From Niallia taxi (lineage in GTDB: Bacteria; Bacillota; Bacilli; Bacillales; Cytobacillaceae), in the NCBI RefSeq assembly GCF_004005475.1, contig NZ_RZTZ01000001.1, forward strand, positions 186,001 to 250,000: 64,000 bases of DNA, in the 5' to 3' direction. The notes below the pieces were generated by a model. The model did not search any database, had not been told where the DNA came from, and saw only the letters and a list, made by a program, of their open reading frames with translations. This document shows, one piece after another, positions 53,431 to 63,962 of this stretch. How positions within the stretch are numbered: position 1 is the first letter of the stretch; each line of letters starts with the position of its first letter. A program made the translations under genes and the position numbers.

Positions 53431-55431
53431 TTAACCTGGATATGGCACTTCTTCATCAATGATGACACTTTGATCGCGCAGCACTCGATAATATCCTTTT
53501 TCCCCTTCTGGGATTTTCAGTGTAATTGTCTTCTTTGTTGTTTCTGTTATAGAAAGTGTCTCAATTGGCTCTGTCATATTATTTTCCAAATCACCAATAT
53601 ATATTTTCACTTCTTGAGCTTTCGGCTGCCCGTCTTCTGTCATTTCAGTTGGTTCAAATGGAATAGTGAGTTCTAGTGTCACTTCTTTAGGTGGCACTTC
53701 TTCCTTACCCTTTGAAAGCACAACAGAAACCTGTGCGCCAACTCGTACATTTGTACTCGCACTTGGCGACTGGGAGATAACTTTTCCTTCATCAACAGTA
53801 TCACTGTATTCTTCCGTAAAGGTTACAGATAAGTCTTGTTCATCAATATAATCATTGACTTCTTTTTTTGTATAGCCAGCAAGATCCGTTAGCTTAATAA
53901 GCTGAGCACCTTTACTGATTGTAAATTCTAATTCAGCATCTTCAGGAACAACTTCATCTCCTTGGTCAAAATTCTGTTTAAGGATTGTTCCTGATGCCTG
54001 CGTTTCATCAAATTCCTCTACTTTGCTGATGTTTTTAAATCCTTGCTTTTCAAGCAGGTTCACGACATCTTCATATGCCTTGCCAACATAATCATCAAGC
54101 TCGTATTTTTCTTTCCCTAAGCTTTCATATAAAGTAATGGATGCACCTTTTTTTGCATTGTTTCCGGCTTTTGGCGCTGTACGAATGATCGTGCCTGCAT
54201 CAACCTCTTCATCATTCATTGTCTTTGTTTCCCCAATTTTAAAACCTGCTGCCTCAAGCTCAGAAATTGCTTCCTCTGTTGTTGAACCAGTCACATCCGG
54301 AACAGCTACTTCATCCGGAATGTACATCGCCGGAAAAACAGTCACGGAAAGAATTGCGAGAATAACTAGGATTAAAAAGGTAGATACTAATGCAATTGTT
54401 AGCTTTTTGCCTTTCTTTTTCGGCTTTTTTTGTTTTTTGTCTTTGCCGACTTTCTCTTTAGGCTCCTCTTTAACTTGCTTTTCTTCCTTTGCTTTTGCAT
54501 GCACTATTGTTTCATCAAGATTAGGGTAGGTACGGTCATCGGTTATTATTGGGATTGCCTTTGTTGCTTCATCGTCTATTGGAACATGAAATTTCGGTTC
54601 ATTTAACCGTTCTGGATCCAATGATGTTCGTAAATCCTCTTCCATTTCCTCCATGCTGCTATAACGGTGAAAAGGATCCTTGGCAGTTGCTTTTAAAACA
54701 ATGTTTTCAACACTTTGTGGAACATCGTCATTCCACCTTTTGACACTCGGCGTTTCAGATTGGAGATGCTTCAGGGCAATCGATACTGCCGACTCTCCTG
54801 AAAATGGCAGCCTTCCTGTCAGAAGCTCAAACATAACTATTCCAAGTGAATATATGTCCGATTTTTTATTTGCCATTCCGCCTCGCGCCTGTTCTGGCGA
54901 TAAATAATGCACCGAGCCAAGAACAGAATTGGTTTGGGTGATACTTGTGGCACTTAAGGCCATCGCAATGCCAAAATCTGTGATTTTAACATGACCATGG
55001 TTATCAATTAATATATTATGGGGCTTAATGTCCCTGTGGACAATATTGTTTTGATGGGCATGAGAAATACCGGATGTCAACTGTCTCATGATATCGATGG
55101 CAGTTTCAATCTTTACAGGAGAATGTTTTTGTATGTATTGTTTTAAGGTGTCTCCTGCCACATATTCCATGACAATATAATAGATGTCTCCCTCTTCACC
55201 AACATCATAAATATTGACGATATTAGGGTGAGCCAGACTTGTCGCAGAATGTGCCTCCCTGTGGAAACGACGGATAAATTCTTCATCATTGACAAAATCA
55301 AGGCGCAGCATCTTAACCGCAACATCCCGGTCGAGAATCATATCATGGGCAAGATAAACATTGGCCATTCCCCCGCCGCCGATCATATCCATAATCTTAT
55401 AGCGACCACTTATCCTTTTGCCTATCATCAT
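53431..55431 (-). CDS. prkC: Ser/Thr protein kinase PrkC with PASTA domains
   Basis: PrkC (666 aa) senses muropeptides and triggers spore germination and wall responses. The kinase domain has the Gly loop GGGGMANVY, Lys40 in VAVKML, HRDIKPHN (Asp134) and DFG (152-154). A basic juxtamembrane stretch precedes one membrane segment at about 344-367. Three extracellular PASTA repeats follow (about 375-582, starting VPDVTGSTTEEAI, LDDYVGKAYEDVV, LTDLAGYTKKEVN) and then a C-terminal beta domain. It overlaps prpC by 4 bases (ATGA). Confidence 0.97.
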   Translation of the reverse strand: MMIGKRISGRYKIMDMIGGGGMANVYLAHDMILDRDVAVKMLRLDFVNDEEFIRRFHREAHSATSLAHPNIVNIYDVGEEGDIYYIVMEYVAGDTLKQYIQKHSPVKIETAIDIMRQLTSGISHAHQNNIVHRDIKPHNILIDNHGHVKITDFGIAMALSATSITQTNSVLGSVHYLSPEQARGGMANKKSDIYSLGIVMFELLTGRLPFSGESAVSIALKHLQSETPSVKRWNDDVPQSVENIVLKATAKDPFHRYSSMEEMEEDLRTSLDPERLNEPKFHVPIDDEATKAIPIITDDRTYPNLDETIVHAKAKEEKQVKEEPKEKVGKDKKQKKPKKKGKKLTIALVSTFLILVILAILSVTVFPAMYIPDEVAVPDVTGSTTEEAISELEAAGFKIGETKTMNDEEVDAGTIIRTAPKAGNNAKKGASITLYESLGKEKYELDDYVGKAYEDVVNLLEKQGFKNISKVEEFDETQASGTILKQNFDQGDEVVPEDAELEFTISKGAQLIKLTDLAGYTKKEVNDYIDEQDLSVTFTEEYSDTVDEGKVISQSPSASTNVRVGAQVSVVLSKGKEEVPPKEVTLELTIPFEPTEMTEDGQPKAQEVKIYIGDLENNMTEPIETLSITETTKKTITLKIPEGEKGYYRVLRDQSVIIDEEVPYPG

Positions 55432-56186
55432 TTTGCTTCACCTGCTTTATCACCGTCAAAAAATTCTAAAATTATAACTGTTATATTATCTTCGCCGCCA
55501 TTCTTGTTCGCTGTTTCAATCAAATAGCTTGCTTTTCTTTCCAATGTTTCAGGTGCCTGAAGAACCTCTTCCAGTTCTCCATCTCCCACTTTATTGGATA
55601 AGCCGTCAGAACAAATAAGAATGACATCTCCTTGCTCAAATACAATTGTAATCAAGTCGATATTAAGCTGTTCCTCTGTACCAAGTGCACGCAATACAAC
55701 ATTTTTCCGCGGATGATGCTCTGCATCCTCTTTTGTGATTTGCCCCATTCTCACTAGTTCATTTACAAGTGAGTGGTCCTCTGTCAGTTGTTTAAAGCCG
55801 TCCTCATTATAAAGATAACAGCGACTGTCACCGACATGAGCAATCGTTGAAAAACTGTCTGTACTTATAACAGCAATAATGGTTGTTCCCATTCCTTCAC
55901 ATTCAGGATTTTCTTGGGCATGACGCAAAACAATCCTGTTGACCTCAAGAATATTGGATTTTAACCAGCTTTCCGCTGCATCTGCTGTCGTTATATTTTC
56001 AGCACTCTCCCAAAATTCGGCAAGTTTCTCAACAGTAAGACGGCTGGCAACATCACCGGCACGGTGGCCGCCCATACCATCTGCTACGATGGCAAGGCGC
56101 TGTCCGGCTTTATTAAAACAAATTGCTCCACTATCTTCATTATGCTGTCTGACTTTCCCTTTATCTGTCATGAAAATTTGACTCAA
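55428..56186 (-). CDS. prpC: PP2C-type protein phosphatase PrpC
   Basis: PrpC (252 aa) removes phosphates placed by PrkC. The metal-binding motifs are seen: NEDSG (16-20), ADGMGGHRAGD (35-45), HVGDSRCYL, CSDGLSNKV and GGEDNITVI near the end. It is a normal-length PP2C enzyme. Translation is coupled with prkC through the shared ATGA, and rlmN lies 6 bases upstream. Confidence 0.97.
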   Translation of the reverse strand: MSQIFMTDKGKVRQHNEDSGAICFNKAGQRLAIVADGMGGHRAGDVASRLTVEKLAEFWESAENITTADAAESWLKSNILEVNRIVLRHAQENPECEGMGTTIIAVISTDSFSTIAHVGDSRCYLYNEDGFKQLTEDHSLVNELVRMGQITKEDAEHHPRKNVVLRALGTEEQLNIDLITIVFEQGDVILICSDGLSNKVGDGELEEVLQAPETLERKASYLIETANKNGGEDNITVIILEFFDGDKAGEAK

Positions 56187-56192
56187 AAGTTA

Positions 56193-57284
56193 TCACCTCG
56201 TCTCTTCTTGTCTCTCCTTCGCGCGAAGCTGGCCGCATGCAGCATCAATGTCAGAACCTTGTTCTCTGCGGATCGTTACATTGACACCGCGGTCTTTTAA
56301 TGTTTTTTCAAATAAGAAGATTTGATCTCTAGGTGTACGTACATAATCGCGTTCTGGAACATAGTTAACAGGTATTAGGTTTACGTGGCATTTAACCCCT
56401 TTTACAAGTTTAGCCAATTCTTCCGCATGTTCTACCTGATCATTGACATTTCCGAATAAACCATATTCAAAACTTACTCTTCGTCCTGTTTTGTTGATGT
56501 AATAGCGAATAGCATCCATCAGTTCAGGAAGTTTATATGCACGGTTAATTGGCATTAGTCTGCTTCTTATCTCTGTGTTTGGTGCATGTAGAGATACGGC
56601 AAAGTTAATTTGCATGTTTTGGTCTGCAAATTCGTAAATTTTAGGAATAATACCGCTCGTTGAAACCGTAATATGTCTAGCTCCAATGTTAAGCGCCTTA
56701 TCATGATTAATAATTTTCAAGAAGCTAAGCATGCTGTTGAAATTATCAAATGGCTCACCAATTCCCATAATTACAACAGAGCTTACACGCTCATCCAATT
56801 TATCAAGTGCTTGTTGTACTTTTACGACCTGTGCCACAATTTCTCCTGCTTCTAAGTTTCTTTTTAGTCCACCTAGGGTAGAAGCACAGAAAGTACAGCC
56901 GATACGGCAGCCAACTTGTGTCGTTACACATACAGAATTGCCATAATCATGTCTCATTAAAACAGTTTCAATCGAATATCCATCATGAAGTTCAAAAAGG
57001 AACTTAATTGTTCCATCATTTGATGTTTGTTCGATGATCGTTTTTAATGTTGTAATTGTGAAATTTTCTTCCAAAAGCGTGCGGAGATTTTTAGACAAAT
57101 TGGACATATCCTCAAAGGATGTTACCCTTTTTTTGTAAAGCCACTCAAAAATCTGTTCTCCTCTAAACGCTTTTTCATTGTTATCTTTTAACCAATCTTT
57201 TAACTCATCCAATTGCAAAGAGTAGATTGATGGGATTGTTGGTTCTGCTTCTTGTTTTCTTCTAGTTGATTTAACTTGTTCCAT
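56193..57284 (-). CDS. rlmN: 23S rRNA/tRNA adenine-C2 methyltransferase RlmN
   Basis: RlmN (363 aa) is a radical SAM enzyme that methylates A2503 of 23S rRNA and A37 of some tRNAs. The CxxxCxxC cluster is Cys126, Cys130 and Cys133 (GCRIGCTFC). The catalytic Cys near 350 lies in [18 protein letters not shown] and VSLHAPN are also typical. Its ATG directly follows the rsmB stop. Confidence 0.97.
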   Translation of the reverse strand: MEQVKSTRRKQEAEPTIPSIYSLQLDELKDWLKDNNEKAFRGEQIFEWLYKKRVTSFEDMSNLSKNLRTLLEENFTITTLKTIIEQTSNDGTIKFLFELHDGYSIETVLMRHDYGNSVCVTTQVGCRIGCTFCASTLGGLKRNLEAGEIVAQVVKVQQALDKLDERVSSVVIMGIGEPFDNFNSMLSFLKIINHDKALNIGARHITVSTSGIIPKIYEFADQNMQINFAVSLHAPNTEIRSRLMPINRAYKLPELMDAIRYYINKTGRRVSFEYGLFGNVNDQVEHAEELAKLVKGVKCHVNLIPVNYVPERDYVRTPRDQIFLFEKTLKDRGVNVTIRREQGSDIDAACGQLRAKERQEETR

Positions 57285-58637
57285 TTATTGCACCTTCTTT
57301 CTTAATGCCGCAATATAAAAGCCGTCAGAGCCAAAATATTGTGGTAACACCTGAAGCTCATGCCCGTTTGCATACTTTTGAACAGACGCAGGCAATCGCT
57401 CCACTAAAGTTGTATCTTTTTCAAACTGATCATTAGAATTCAAAAATTGTTCTATTACTGCTTCATTTTCCTTTACATCAACCGTACATGTGCTGTAAAC
57501 GAACGTTCCGCCTTTTTTCAGCAACGGAGATAATGATTCAAGAAGCTGCAGCTGTATTGTATGAAGACGACTGACATCCTCTTCCTTCTTCGCATACTTA
57601 ATATCAGGCTTCCTTCTCATAACCCCGAACCCAGAGCAAGGAGCATCAAGCAGGATTCGATCGAAGGATTCACGCTCTAACACTTCCGGAAGACGGCGAC
57701 TATCCATCGCTTTTGTATTGATATTATCAAGCTGTAGCCTTTTCGCATTTTGCTGGATAAGCTTCACTTTATGCTCATGCAAATCAACGGATAACACATT
57801 ACCACCGTTATTTAATTTTTCAGCGATATGCGTTGATTTCCCCCCTGGTGCAGCACATGCATCCAAGACAGTTTCATTACCGTCCACATGCAGGGCATAT
57901 GCAACAATCATCGAGCTCTCATCTTGTATTGTCAATAAGCCTTCTTTGAAAGAATCAGAATTAGCAAGATTTCCTTTTAAGCCCTGAATGCCTTCTGGAA
58001 TAATATCACTTGCTGCAACCTGGTAACCTTCCTGCTCTAATCTTTGTAAACAATCTGCAACAGTAGTTCTTGTTGTATTGACCCTCGCTGTTTGTACTGG
58101 AGCGGTTAAATTGATTTCACACATTTTTTTTGTTTCATCAAAACCAAGCTGGTCAATCCAGCGCTTCACAAGCCATAGTGGATGGCTCATTTCAACGGAC
58201 AGTCTTTCTGCTGGATCTTTAATACTTTCAAATGAAGGCAGTTTATTCCGCTGAATGTTGCGTAATACACCATTAACAAGGCTGGCTATCCCTTTATGGC
58301 CGCGCCTTTTAGCAATTTCAACAGCCTCATTGATAGCAGCATGGTCTGGAATCCGATCTAAAAAAACGAGTTGATAAAGTGTCATTTGCAACAGTGAAAT
58401 GACCCAGCTTTCGATTTTTTTCCTATTAGTCAGGAAACCATCTAAATAAAAGTCCAATGTCATTTTTCGCTGCAGTGTGCCATAAACGATTTCTGTCAGA
58501 AGGCCGATATCCTTCTTGGGAATTTCATTTTTCTTAATGCTGCTGTTTAACAGCAGATTACTGTATGCCTGGTTGCTGTTAATGCTCTCTAAAATTTCAA
58601 GCGCTGCTTCCCGGACGTTTTGCTTCTTAGTTTTCAT
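57285..58637 (-). CDS. rsmB: 16S rRNA m5C967 methyltransferase RsmB
   Basis: RsmB (450 aa from the ATG at 58637) methylates C967 of 16S rRNA. An N-terminal NusB-like domain (1-140) precedes the SAM domain with [19 protein letters not shown] and the catalytic region [19 protein letters not shown], then [20 protein letters not shown]. The ATG follows AGGAGTTGCGA inside the fmt end; the two genes overlap by 11 bases. A TTG two codons upstream is less likely. Confidence 0.96.
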   Translation of the reverse strand: MKTKKQNVREAALEILESINSNQAYSNLLLNSSIKKNEIPKKDIGLLTEIVYGTLQRKMTLDFYLDGFLTNRKKIESWVISLLQMTLYQLVFLDRIPDHAAINEAVEIAKRRGHKGIASLVNGVLRNIQRNKLPSFESIKDPAERLSVEMSHPLWLVKRWIDQLGFDETKKMCEINLTAPVQTARVNTTRTTVADCLQRLEQEGYQVAASDIIPEGIQGLKGNLANSDSFKEGLLTIQDESSMIVAYALHVDGNETVLDACAAPGGKSTHIAEKLNNGGNVLSVDLHEHKVKLIQQNAKRLQLDNINTKAMDSRRLPEVLERESFDRILLDAPCSGFGVMRRKPDIKYAKKEEDVSRLHTIQLQLLESLSPLLKKGGTFVYSTCTVDVKENEAVIEQFLNSNDQFEKDTTLVERLPASVQKYANGHELQVLPQYFGSDGFYIAALRKKVQ

Positions 58638-59583
58638 TCGCAACTCCTAATATATCATTAACAGCCATTTTTGAGCCTGCTCCCCTAAGGAAAACATCAG
58701 CTGTCATTTTTTTCTTACCTGCAGGCTGAAGCTCGGTAATTTTAATGAATGAACCACTGCCCGTTGCAACAACTGGGCCGTCCTCCTCCACGCTAATTAT
58801 TGTACCTGGAGCTGCTTCAGCTTGTCTGTTCACCTTTAAAGCTTTCCATACTTTCATCGGCTTGCTTTCGTATTCTGTAAAGGCTACTGGCCATGGATTC
58901 ATCCCGCGAATTTGGTTATAAATTTGCTCACCTGATGCCGACCAGTCAATTTTTTCGTCTGATCTTTTTATATTCGGTGCAAAAGTAGCCTCCTCATCAA
59001 CCTGAGAGATTGGTGTTAACTCACCTGCAATCAGCTTTGGCAATGTTTGCGATAGAAGCTCACTACCTACTTCGCTCAATTTATCATGCAATGTACCAAC
59101 AGTATCCTCTTCCTCTATTACTACCTCAGCAACTGTCAGAATGTCTCCTGCATCAAGCTTTTCCGCCATATACATGATTGTGATGCCTGTTTTTTCTTTT
59201 CCTTGAATGATGCTGTAATGAATTGGTGCACCGCCTCTTAGTTCAGGCAACAGAGAGGCATGAACATTTATACAGCCAAGCCTTGGTGCATCTAGAAGCT
59301 CCTTTGGCAGGATTTGACCGAATGCAGCTGTTACGATTAAATCTGGCTGCAAAGCAATAATTTGCCCCAATTCCTCTGATTGGCGTATTTTCTCTGGCTG
59401 ATACACTGGAATACCGTGCTTTAATGCTTCTACTTTAACAGGTGGAGGTGTGAGCACCTTTTTTCTGCCGACAGGGCGGTCTGGCTGTGTCACAACGGCA
59501 ATAACCTCATAGCCATCCTCTAATATTCGCTGCAAGACTGGAACAGAAAAATCAGGCGTACCCATAAATACTATTTTCGTCAT
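58627..59583 (-). CDS. fmt: Methionyl-tRNA formyltransferase
   Basis: Fmt (318 aa) formylates initiator Met-tRNA. The formyl-THF site has [33 protein letters not shown] with the catalytic Asn-His-Asp set. The C-terminal OB-like domain begins at about 205. It starts at the TAATG junction with def, whose enzyme removes the same formyl group after translation. Confidence 0.97.
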   Translation of the reverse strand: MTKIVFMGTPDFSVPVLQRILEDGYEVIAVVTQPDRPVGRKKVLTPPPVKVEALKHGIPVYQPEKIRQSEELGQIIALQPDLIVTAAFGQILPKELLDAPRLGCINVHASLLPELRGGAPIHYSIIQGKEKTGITIMYMAEKLDAGDILTVAEVVIEEEDTVGTLHDKLSEVGSELLSQTLPKLIAGELTPISQVDEEATFAPNIKRSDEKIDWSASGEQIYNQIRGMNPWPVAFTEYESKPMKVWKALKVNRQAEAAPGTIISVEEDGPVVATGSGSFIKITELQPAGKKKMTADVFLRGAGSKMAVNDILGVANEN

Positions 59584-60065
59584 TAGCTCTCCACCTCTTC
59601 AAGTTCGTCTTCTTCTAAATAACGAGTTACTTTTGATGTAAACAAAACCCCGTCCAAATGATCCATCTCGTGAAGGATTGCTCTTGCCATAAAATCCTCT
59701 GCTTCGATTGTAAACATTTTTCCTCTGCGGTTTTGTGCTTGGACTTTAACTTTATATGGTCTGCTTACTTCCCCGAAAAGTCCTGGAAAACTCAAGCAGC
59801 CTTCTGGGCCTGTCTGCTCTCCCGCATTCGATAATAAAACAGGATTAATAAGCTCAATTGTTCCAGATCCATCATCAATATCAACAACCGCAATACGTTT
59901 GCTAATACCGATTTGTGGTGCTGCAAGCCCAACCCCGTCAAATTCTATCATTGTCTCATACATATCATCTAATAATTTTGCTAATTTCTTGTCAAAAACT
60001 GTCACTTCTTCGCATGGTTGTTCTAAAACCGGATCTGGCGACAGTACTATTTTTCTTACAGACAC
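59583..60065 (-). CDS. def: Peptide deformylase
   Basis: Def removes the formyl group from nascent proteins. The three motifs are GVGLAAPQ (44-51), EGCLSFP with metal ligand Cys90, and HEMDH (132-136) with the other ligands. The frame is open to 60092, but the GTG at 60065 follows GGAGG with a 7-base gap and gives exactly 160 aa, the family length, with the start [11 protein letters not shown]. Confidence 0.96.
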   Translation of the reverse strand: MSVRKIVLSPDPVLEQPCEEVTVFDKKLAKLLDDMYETMIEFDGVGLAAPQIGISKRIAVVDIDDGSGTIELINPVLLSNAGEQTGPEGCLSFPGLFGEVSRPYKVKVQAQNRRGKMFTIEAEDFMARAILHEMDHLDGVLFTSKVTRYLEEDELEEVES

Positions 60066-60156
60066 TGCATTTCCTCCAAACATTGTTAACAATAACTAGT
60101 AAATATTATTTATATAAACTTCCTCTTTAAAGAAGGTTTTTAAGGTGTAACGCAAG

Positions 60157-62571
60157 CTACATTAGTATATAAGGATTAACATCTATCGAAATTTGTAAAC
60201 CATTTGAACTAATTTCACCTTGATAATGGTCTAAAATTGACTTTAATACTTCTTTTAAGTTTGGTTCCTGTTTGTATTTTATCAGACACTGGTACCGATA
60301 TCTATTTTTTATTCTGGAAATAGGGGAAGCAACTGGTCCTAAAACCACCGTTTTTGGAGAAAGCTTATGCCTTACAACCTTTGTGATTTGCTCTGTGACA
60401 GCAACTGTCTTCATCAGCTCCTCGTGGCTGACGGTTATGAGAGTTATATAATAGTAAGGAGGATAGGAGTGGTTTCTTCTTATCATCATCTCACTTTGAT
60501 AAAAACGGTCGTAATCCTGCTGACTTGCTAATTCAATGCTGTAATGCTCTGGCGTGTAGGTCTGAAAAATTACCTCTCCAGCCAATTCATGCCTGCCAGC
60601 CCGTCCGCTAACTTGTGTTAACAGCTGGAATGTTTTTTCAGATGACCGAAAATCCGGCAAATGAAGCATTGTATCTGCTGAAAGCACACCAACTAGCGTG
60701 ATTCTAGGGAAGTCCAACCCTTTTGCAATCATTTGTGTGCCTAGCAATATGTCGGCGTTTCCGTCTTGAAACTCTTTAAGCAGCTTTTCGTGTGAGCCCT
60801 TGCGGCTAGTCGTATCGACATCCATGCGAATAACTTTTGCTTCAGGAATGACTTTAGTAAGCTCTTCCTCCACCTTTTGCGTTCCTGTACCGAAATAGCG
60901 GATATGCTCACTATTGCATTCTGGACACTGAAGCGGTGTCTGGTCTTCATATCCGCAATAATGGCATTTCATTTGATTCGAATAACGATGGTATGTCAGG
61001 CTAATGTCACAATGAGGACATTTTACCACATAACCACAATCACGACACATGACAAAAGAAGAATGTCCGCGTTTATTCAAGAATAACACCGTTTGCTCTT
61101 GCTTCTCCATACGATCCTTCAGTTTCTCTAGGAGGACTCTTGAGAACATGGAGCGATTTCCTTCTTTTAGCTCTTCCCTCATATCCACAATTTCCACTTC
61201 AGGCAATGGTCTGTTATTCATTCTGCTTGGAAGGGACAATAATGTATAAACTCCCTTTTGTGCCCTTGCAAAGCTTTCAAGGGCAGGTGTTGCACTTCCA
61301 AGGACAACCGGACAATTGTGGATCTTTCCTCTTTCAATTGCCGCATCTCTTGCATGATATCTTGGATTTTCTTCTTGTTTATATGTCATCTCATGCTCTT
61401 CATCAATAATGATGATTCCAAGGTTTTCAAATGGAGCAAATATAGCAGATCTGGCACCAACTACTACCTTCACTTCTTTACGTTGAATTTTTCTCCATTC
61501 GTCATACTTTTCCCCAACAGATAAACCACTGTGCAGGACAGCTACTTGATCTCCAAAGCGGCCTTTAAACCTGTTTACCATTTGAGGAGTTAACGCGATT
61601 TCCGGAACTAAGACAATTGCTTCTTCCCCTTTTTCCAGCACGTTTTGGATGGACTGCAGATACACCTCTGTTTTACCACTGCCTGTTACGCCATATAGTA
61701 GAAAAACTTCGTGCTTATCATTACTAATGGATGCATGAATGGGAGCAATTGCGGTAGACTGTTCCCCTGTCAATGGCAGCGGTTCTGTTTTGGCAAACTG
61801 TCTCTGTTCATATGGATCACGGTATATCTCAAGATTTTTTTCCGCAAGAACCTGCCGTTCTACAAGCCCCTTAACGGCAGAGCTTGAAATATTCAATCTT
61901 TCAAGCAATTGCCTTTGTTCAATCGGTTCCCTGTTATGGATAAAAAACTCAATCACTTGTTTTTGCTTACTCGCTTGTTTTGCCAATGACTCCGCATAGA
62001 TCAGCATTTCCTCTGCACTCATAAGTGGGATAATATGCTTGGTTGTTTTCTTTTTTCCTTTTGATTGAACTTCATAATGAACCTCTGCAATACCCTCTTT
62101 CACCAGCTTTTGAATGGCATGGATGGAAGCAAACTTAACCGCCTCTTCCCAAAGTACAGATGGCTCACTAGCAAAGAGCTGCTCCAGTCCATCTGGCAGC
62201 ATGAAATTAGCATTCTCGCTAACAAGTTTAAGCTTTCTTTCATATTTCGCCTTTAATGCAGGCGGCAGCATTGCTTGATAGGCGGAGATTTTATAGCATA
62301 ATGTCGTTTTGGAAAGCCAATCTCCAAGTAATAGCAGCTCTTCATTTAATACTGGTACAACATCCATCGGTTCAATGACTTTTTTTAATGATTTAAAAGA
62401 AGACGTTTCCTCGACAGATTCTACAAAGCCCTGCACCTTCCGCGGTCCAAATGGGACAATAACGCGCATACCCGGTTGAATGACTTCCTCTAAATGCTCT
62501 GGTATCAAGTAGTCGAATGGCCTGTCAGTTTGCTTTGCAGGTACGTCCACAATTACCTTTGCAATACTCAT
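60157..62571 (-). CDS. priA: Primosomal protein N' (PriA helicase)
   Basis: PriA (804 aa) restarts replication at abandoned forks. The N-terminal DNA-binding part (VIVDVPAKQTDRPFDYLIPE) is followed by the helicase with GVTGSGKTEVYLQ and IIDEEHEMTYK. The zinc region has paired CxxC motifs (CRDCGYVV, CPHC, CHYCGYE, CPEC), and motif VI is QVSGRAGRHELAG. It overlaps the coaBC stop by ATGA. Confidence 0.97.
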   Translation of the reverse strand: MSIAKVIVDVPAKQTDRPFDYLIPEHLEEVIQPGMRVIVPFGPRKVQGFVESVEETSSFKSLKKVIEPMDVVPVLNEELLLLGDWLSKTTLCYKISAYQAMLPPALKAKYERKLKLVSENANFMLPDGLEQLFASEPSVLWEEAVKFASIHAIQKLVKEGIAEVHYEVQSKGKKKTTKHIIPLMSAEEMLIYAESLAKQASKQKQVIEFFIHNREPIEQRQLLERLNISSSAVKGLVERQVLAEKNLEIYRDPYEQRQFAKTEPLPLTGEQSTAIAPIHASISNDKHEVFLLYGVTGSGKTEVYLQSIQNVLEKGEEAIVLVPEIALTPQMVNRFKGRFGDQVAVLHSGLSVGEKYDEWRKIQRKEVKVVVGARSAIFAPFENLGIIIIDEEHEMTYKQEENPRYHARDAAIERGKIHNCPVVLGSATPALESFARAQKGVYTLLSLPSRMNNRPLPEVEIVDMREELKEGNRSMFSRVLLEKLKDRMEKQEQTVLFLNKRGHSSFVMCRDCGYVVKCPHCDISLTYHRYSNQMKCHYCGYEDQTPLQCPECNSEHIRYFGTGTQKVEEELTKVIPEAKVIRMDVDTTSRKGSHEKLLKEFQDGNADILLGTQMIAKGLDFPRITLVGVLSADTMLHLPDFRSSEKTFQLLTQVSGRAGRHELAGEVIFQTYTPEHYSIELASQQDYDRFYQSEMMIRRNHSYPPYYYITLITVSHEELMKTVAVTEQITKVVRHKLSPKTVVLGPVASPISRIKNRYRYQCLIKYKQEPNLKEVLKSILDHYQGEISSNGLQISIDVNPYILM

Positions 62572-63773
62572 ACCTGATCTTCCTTCAATAAATAAGCCTG
62601 CTCAAGAATTTTTTCTGCAACTTCATCCTTCGTCAGAAGAGGCAGCTCTACTTTTTCGCCATCACGTTTAAAGATTGTCACAATATTTGTATCTGTGCCA
62701 AATCCAGCTCCAGCAGCACTGATATTGTTAGCGACAATCATATCGGCATTTTTACGTTTTAGCTTGTCTTGCGCATACTTATCAATATCTTTAGTTTCAG
62801 CGGCAAAACCAACCAGGATTTGCTTTGTCTTTTGCTTGCCTAATTCCATCAGAATATCTTTTGTTCGAGTAAATGTAATTGTTTCGGCTCCATCCCTTTT
62901 TTTCACTTTATGCTCATGTGTCAAGACTGGCTTGTAGTCGCTGACAGCTGCTGTTTTTACAATAATATCGGCAGCACTGCTGTATTCCATTACCTTTTCA
63001 TACATTTGCTCAGCACTTTCCACACGGAATACTTCCGCCTCTTTCGGTGGCGTCAAATGGGTAGGTCCTGTAACAAGAATAACTCTCGCTCCCATTTTGG
63101 CTGCTTGCTTTGCAACACTATATCCCATTTTCCCTGTAGAATGATTGGATACAAAGCGGACAGGATCTATCTTCTCCCTTGTCGGTCCTGCTGTCACTAA
63201 TACTGTTTTCCCTTCGAGCAGCTTCTTTTCTCCTTTGAAATGAGCTTCCATATGCTCGATGATTTTTTCAGGCTCCTCTAATCTGCCTTTCCCAATATAG
63301 CCGCATGCTAAATAGCCTTCTCCCGGATTAATGAAGCGGTACCCGTAATCATACAGCACCGATATGTTTTTTTGAACAGCTGGGTGGTCATACATATGCA
63401 CATTCATGGCTGGAGCAATCCAGACATCAGAGGTTGCCGCAAGCAAAGTAGTTGAAATCATATTATCAGCGATACCGTTCGCCAATTTCCCAATAATATT
63501 GGCTGTTGCCGGTCCAACCAAAATTAAATCAGCCCAGTCTGCAAGGTCAATATGTGCGATTACTTTTGGATCCTTTTCATCGAAAGTATCTGTATATACC
63601 TCGTTCTTCGACAGCGCCTTAAATGTGAGCGGAGACACAAATTGCATAGCCGATTCAGACATAATAACTTTAACATCAGCGCCTTTTTGGGTCAGCTTGC
63701 TAGTTAATGCACACATCTTATAAACAGCAATTCCACCTGTCACACATAAAAGAATCTTTTTCCCTTCTAACAA
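62568..63773 (-). CDS. coaBC: Bifunctional phosphopantothenoylcysteine decarboxylase/synthetase CoaBC
   Basis: CoaBC performs two steps of coenzyme A synthesis. The N-terminal flavin-dependent CoaC part has LLCVTGGIAVYK, AHIDLADWADLILVGPATAN, PAMNVHMYDHPA and the redox Cys in GYLACGYIGKGRL. The C-terminal CoaB part starts near 190 (VLVTAGPTREKIDPVRFVSN). The frame is open to a GTG at 63836. The TTG at 63773 gives the family start MLEGKKILLCVTGG (401 aa), though its ribosome site is modest. Confidence 0.95.
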   Translation of the reverse strand: MLEGKKILLCVTGGIAVYKMCALTSKLTQKGADVKVIMSESAMQFVSPLTFKALSKNEVYTDTFDEKDPKVIAHIDLADWADLILVGPATANIIGKLANGIADNMISTTLLAATSDVWIAPAMNVHMYDHPAVQKNISVLYDYGYRFINPGEGYLACGYIGKGRLEEPEKIIEHMEAHFKGEKKLLEGKTVLVTAGPTREKIDPVRFVSNHSTGKMGYSVAKQAAKMGARVILVTGPTHLTPPKEAEVFRVESAEQMYEKVMEYSSAADIIVKTAAVSDYKPVLTHEHKVKKRDGAETITFTRTKDILMELGKQKTKQILVGFAAETKDIDKYAQDKLKRKNADMIVANNISAAGAGFGTDTNIVTIFKRDGEKVELPLLTKDEVAEKILEQAYLLKEDQV

Positions 63774-63875
63774 TTTGCATCCACTTCTTTCTCTCTTTAG
63801 TACTCTTATTATGCAAGAAAATAAAAGATTTTTCACCTTGAGAAACTTAAGTTTATTAAAGCCTATTCACTCCAT

Positions 63876-63910
63876 GAAAAAAGACCGATCTGATGAGATC
63901 CAGTCTTTTC
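63876..63910 (-). terminator. Intrinsic terminator after rpoZ
   Basis: AAAAGACTGGATCT pairs with AGATCGGTCTTTT (one wobble and one bulge) around a CATC loop, ending in TTTTTT on the minus strand, about 55 bases past the stop at 63963. It separates rpoZ from coaBC. Confidence 0.8.
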
Positions 63911-63962
63911 TCTTGTAAATATTCACTCTTGTATGTGAACCAATTAAGCCTTCAAGTAAATA

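Noticed and set aside
60066-60092. Longer Def starting at 60092
   Set aside because: The ribosome site GGAGG lies inside this stretch and points to the GTG at 60065, which also gives the normal 160-aa length.
63774-63836. N-terminal extension of CoaBC from GTG 63836
   Set aside because: The added residues (KNLLFSCIIRVLKRERSG) are not part of the family and would need an unusual start; TTG at 63773 gives the normal N-terminus.
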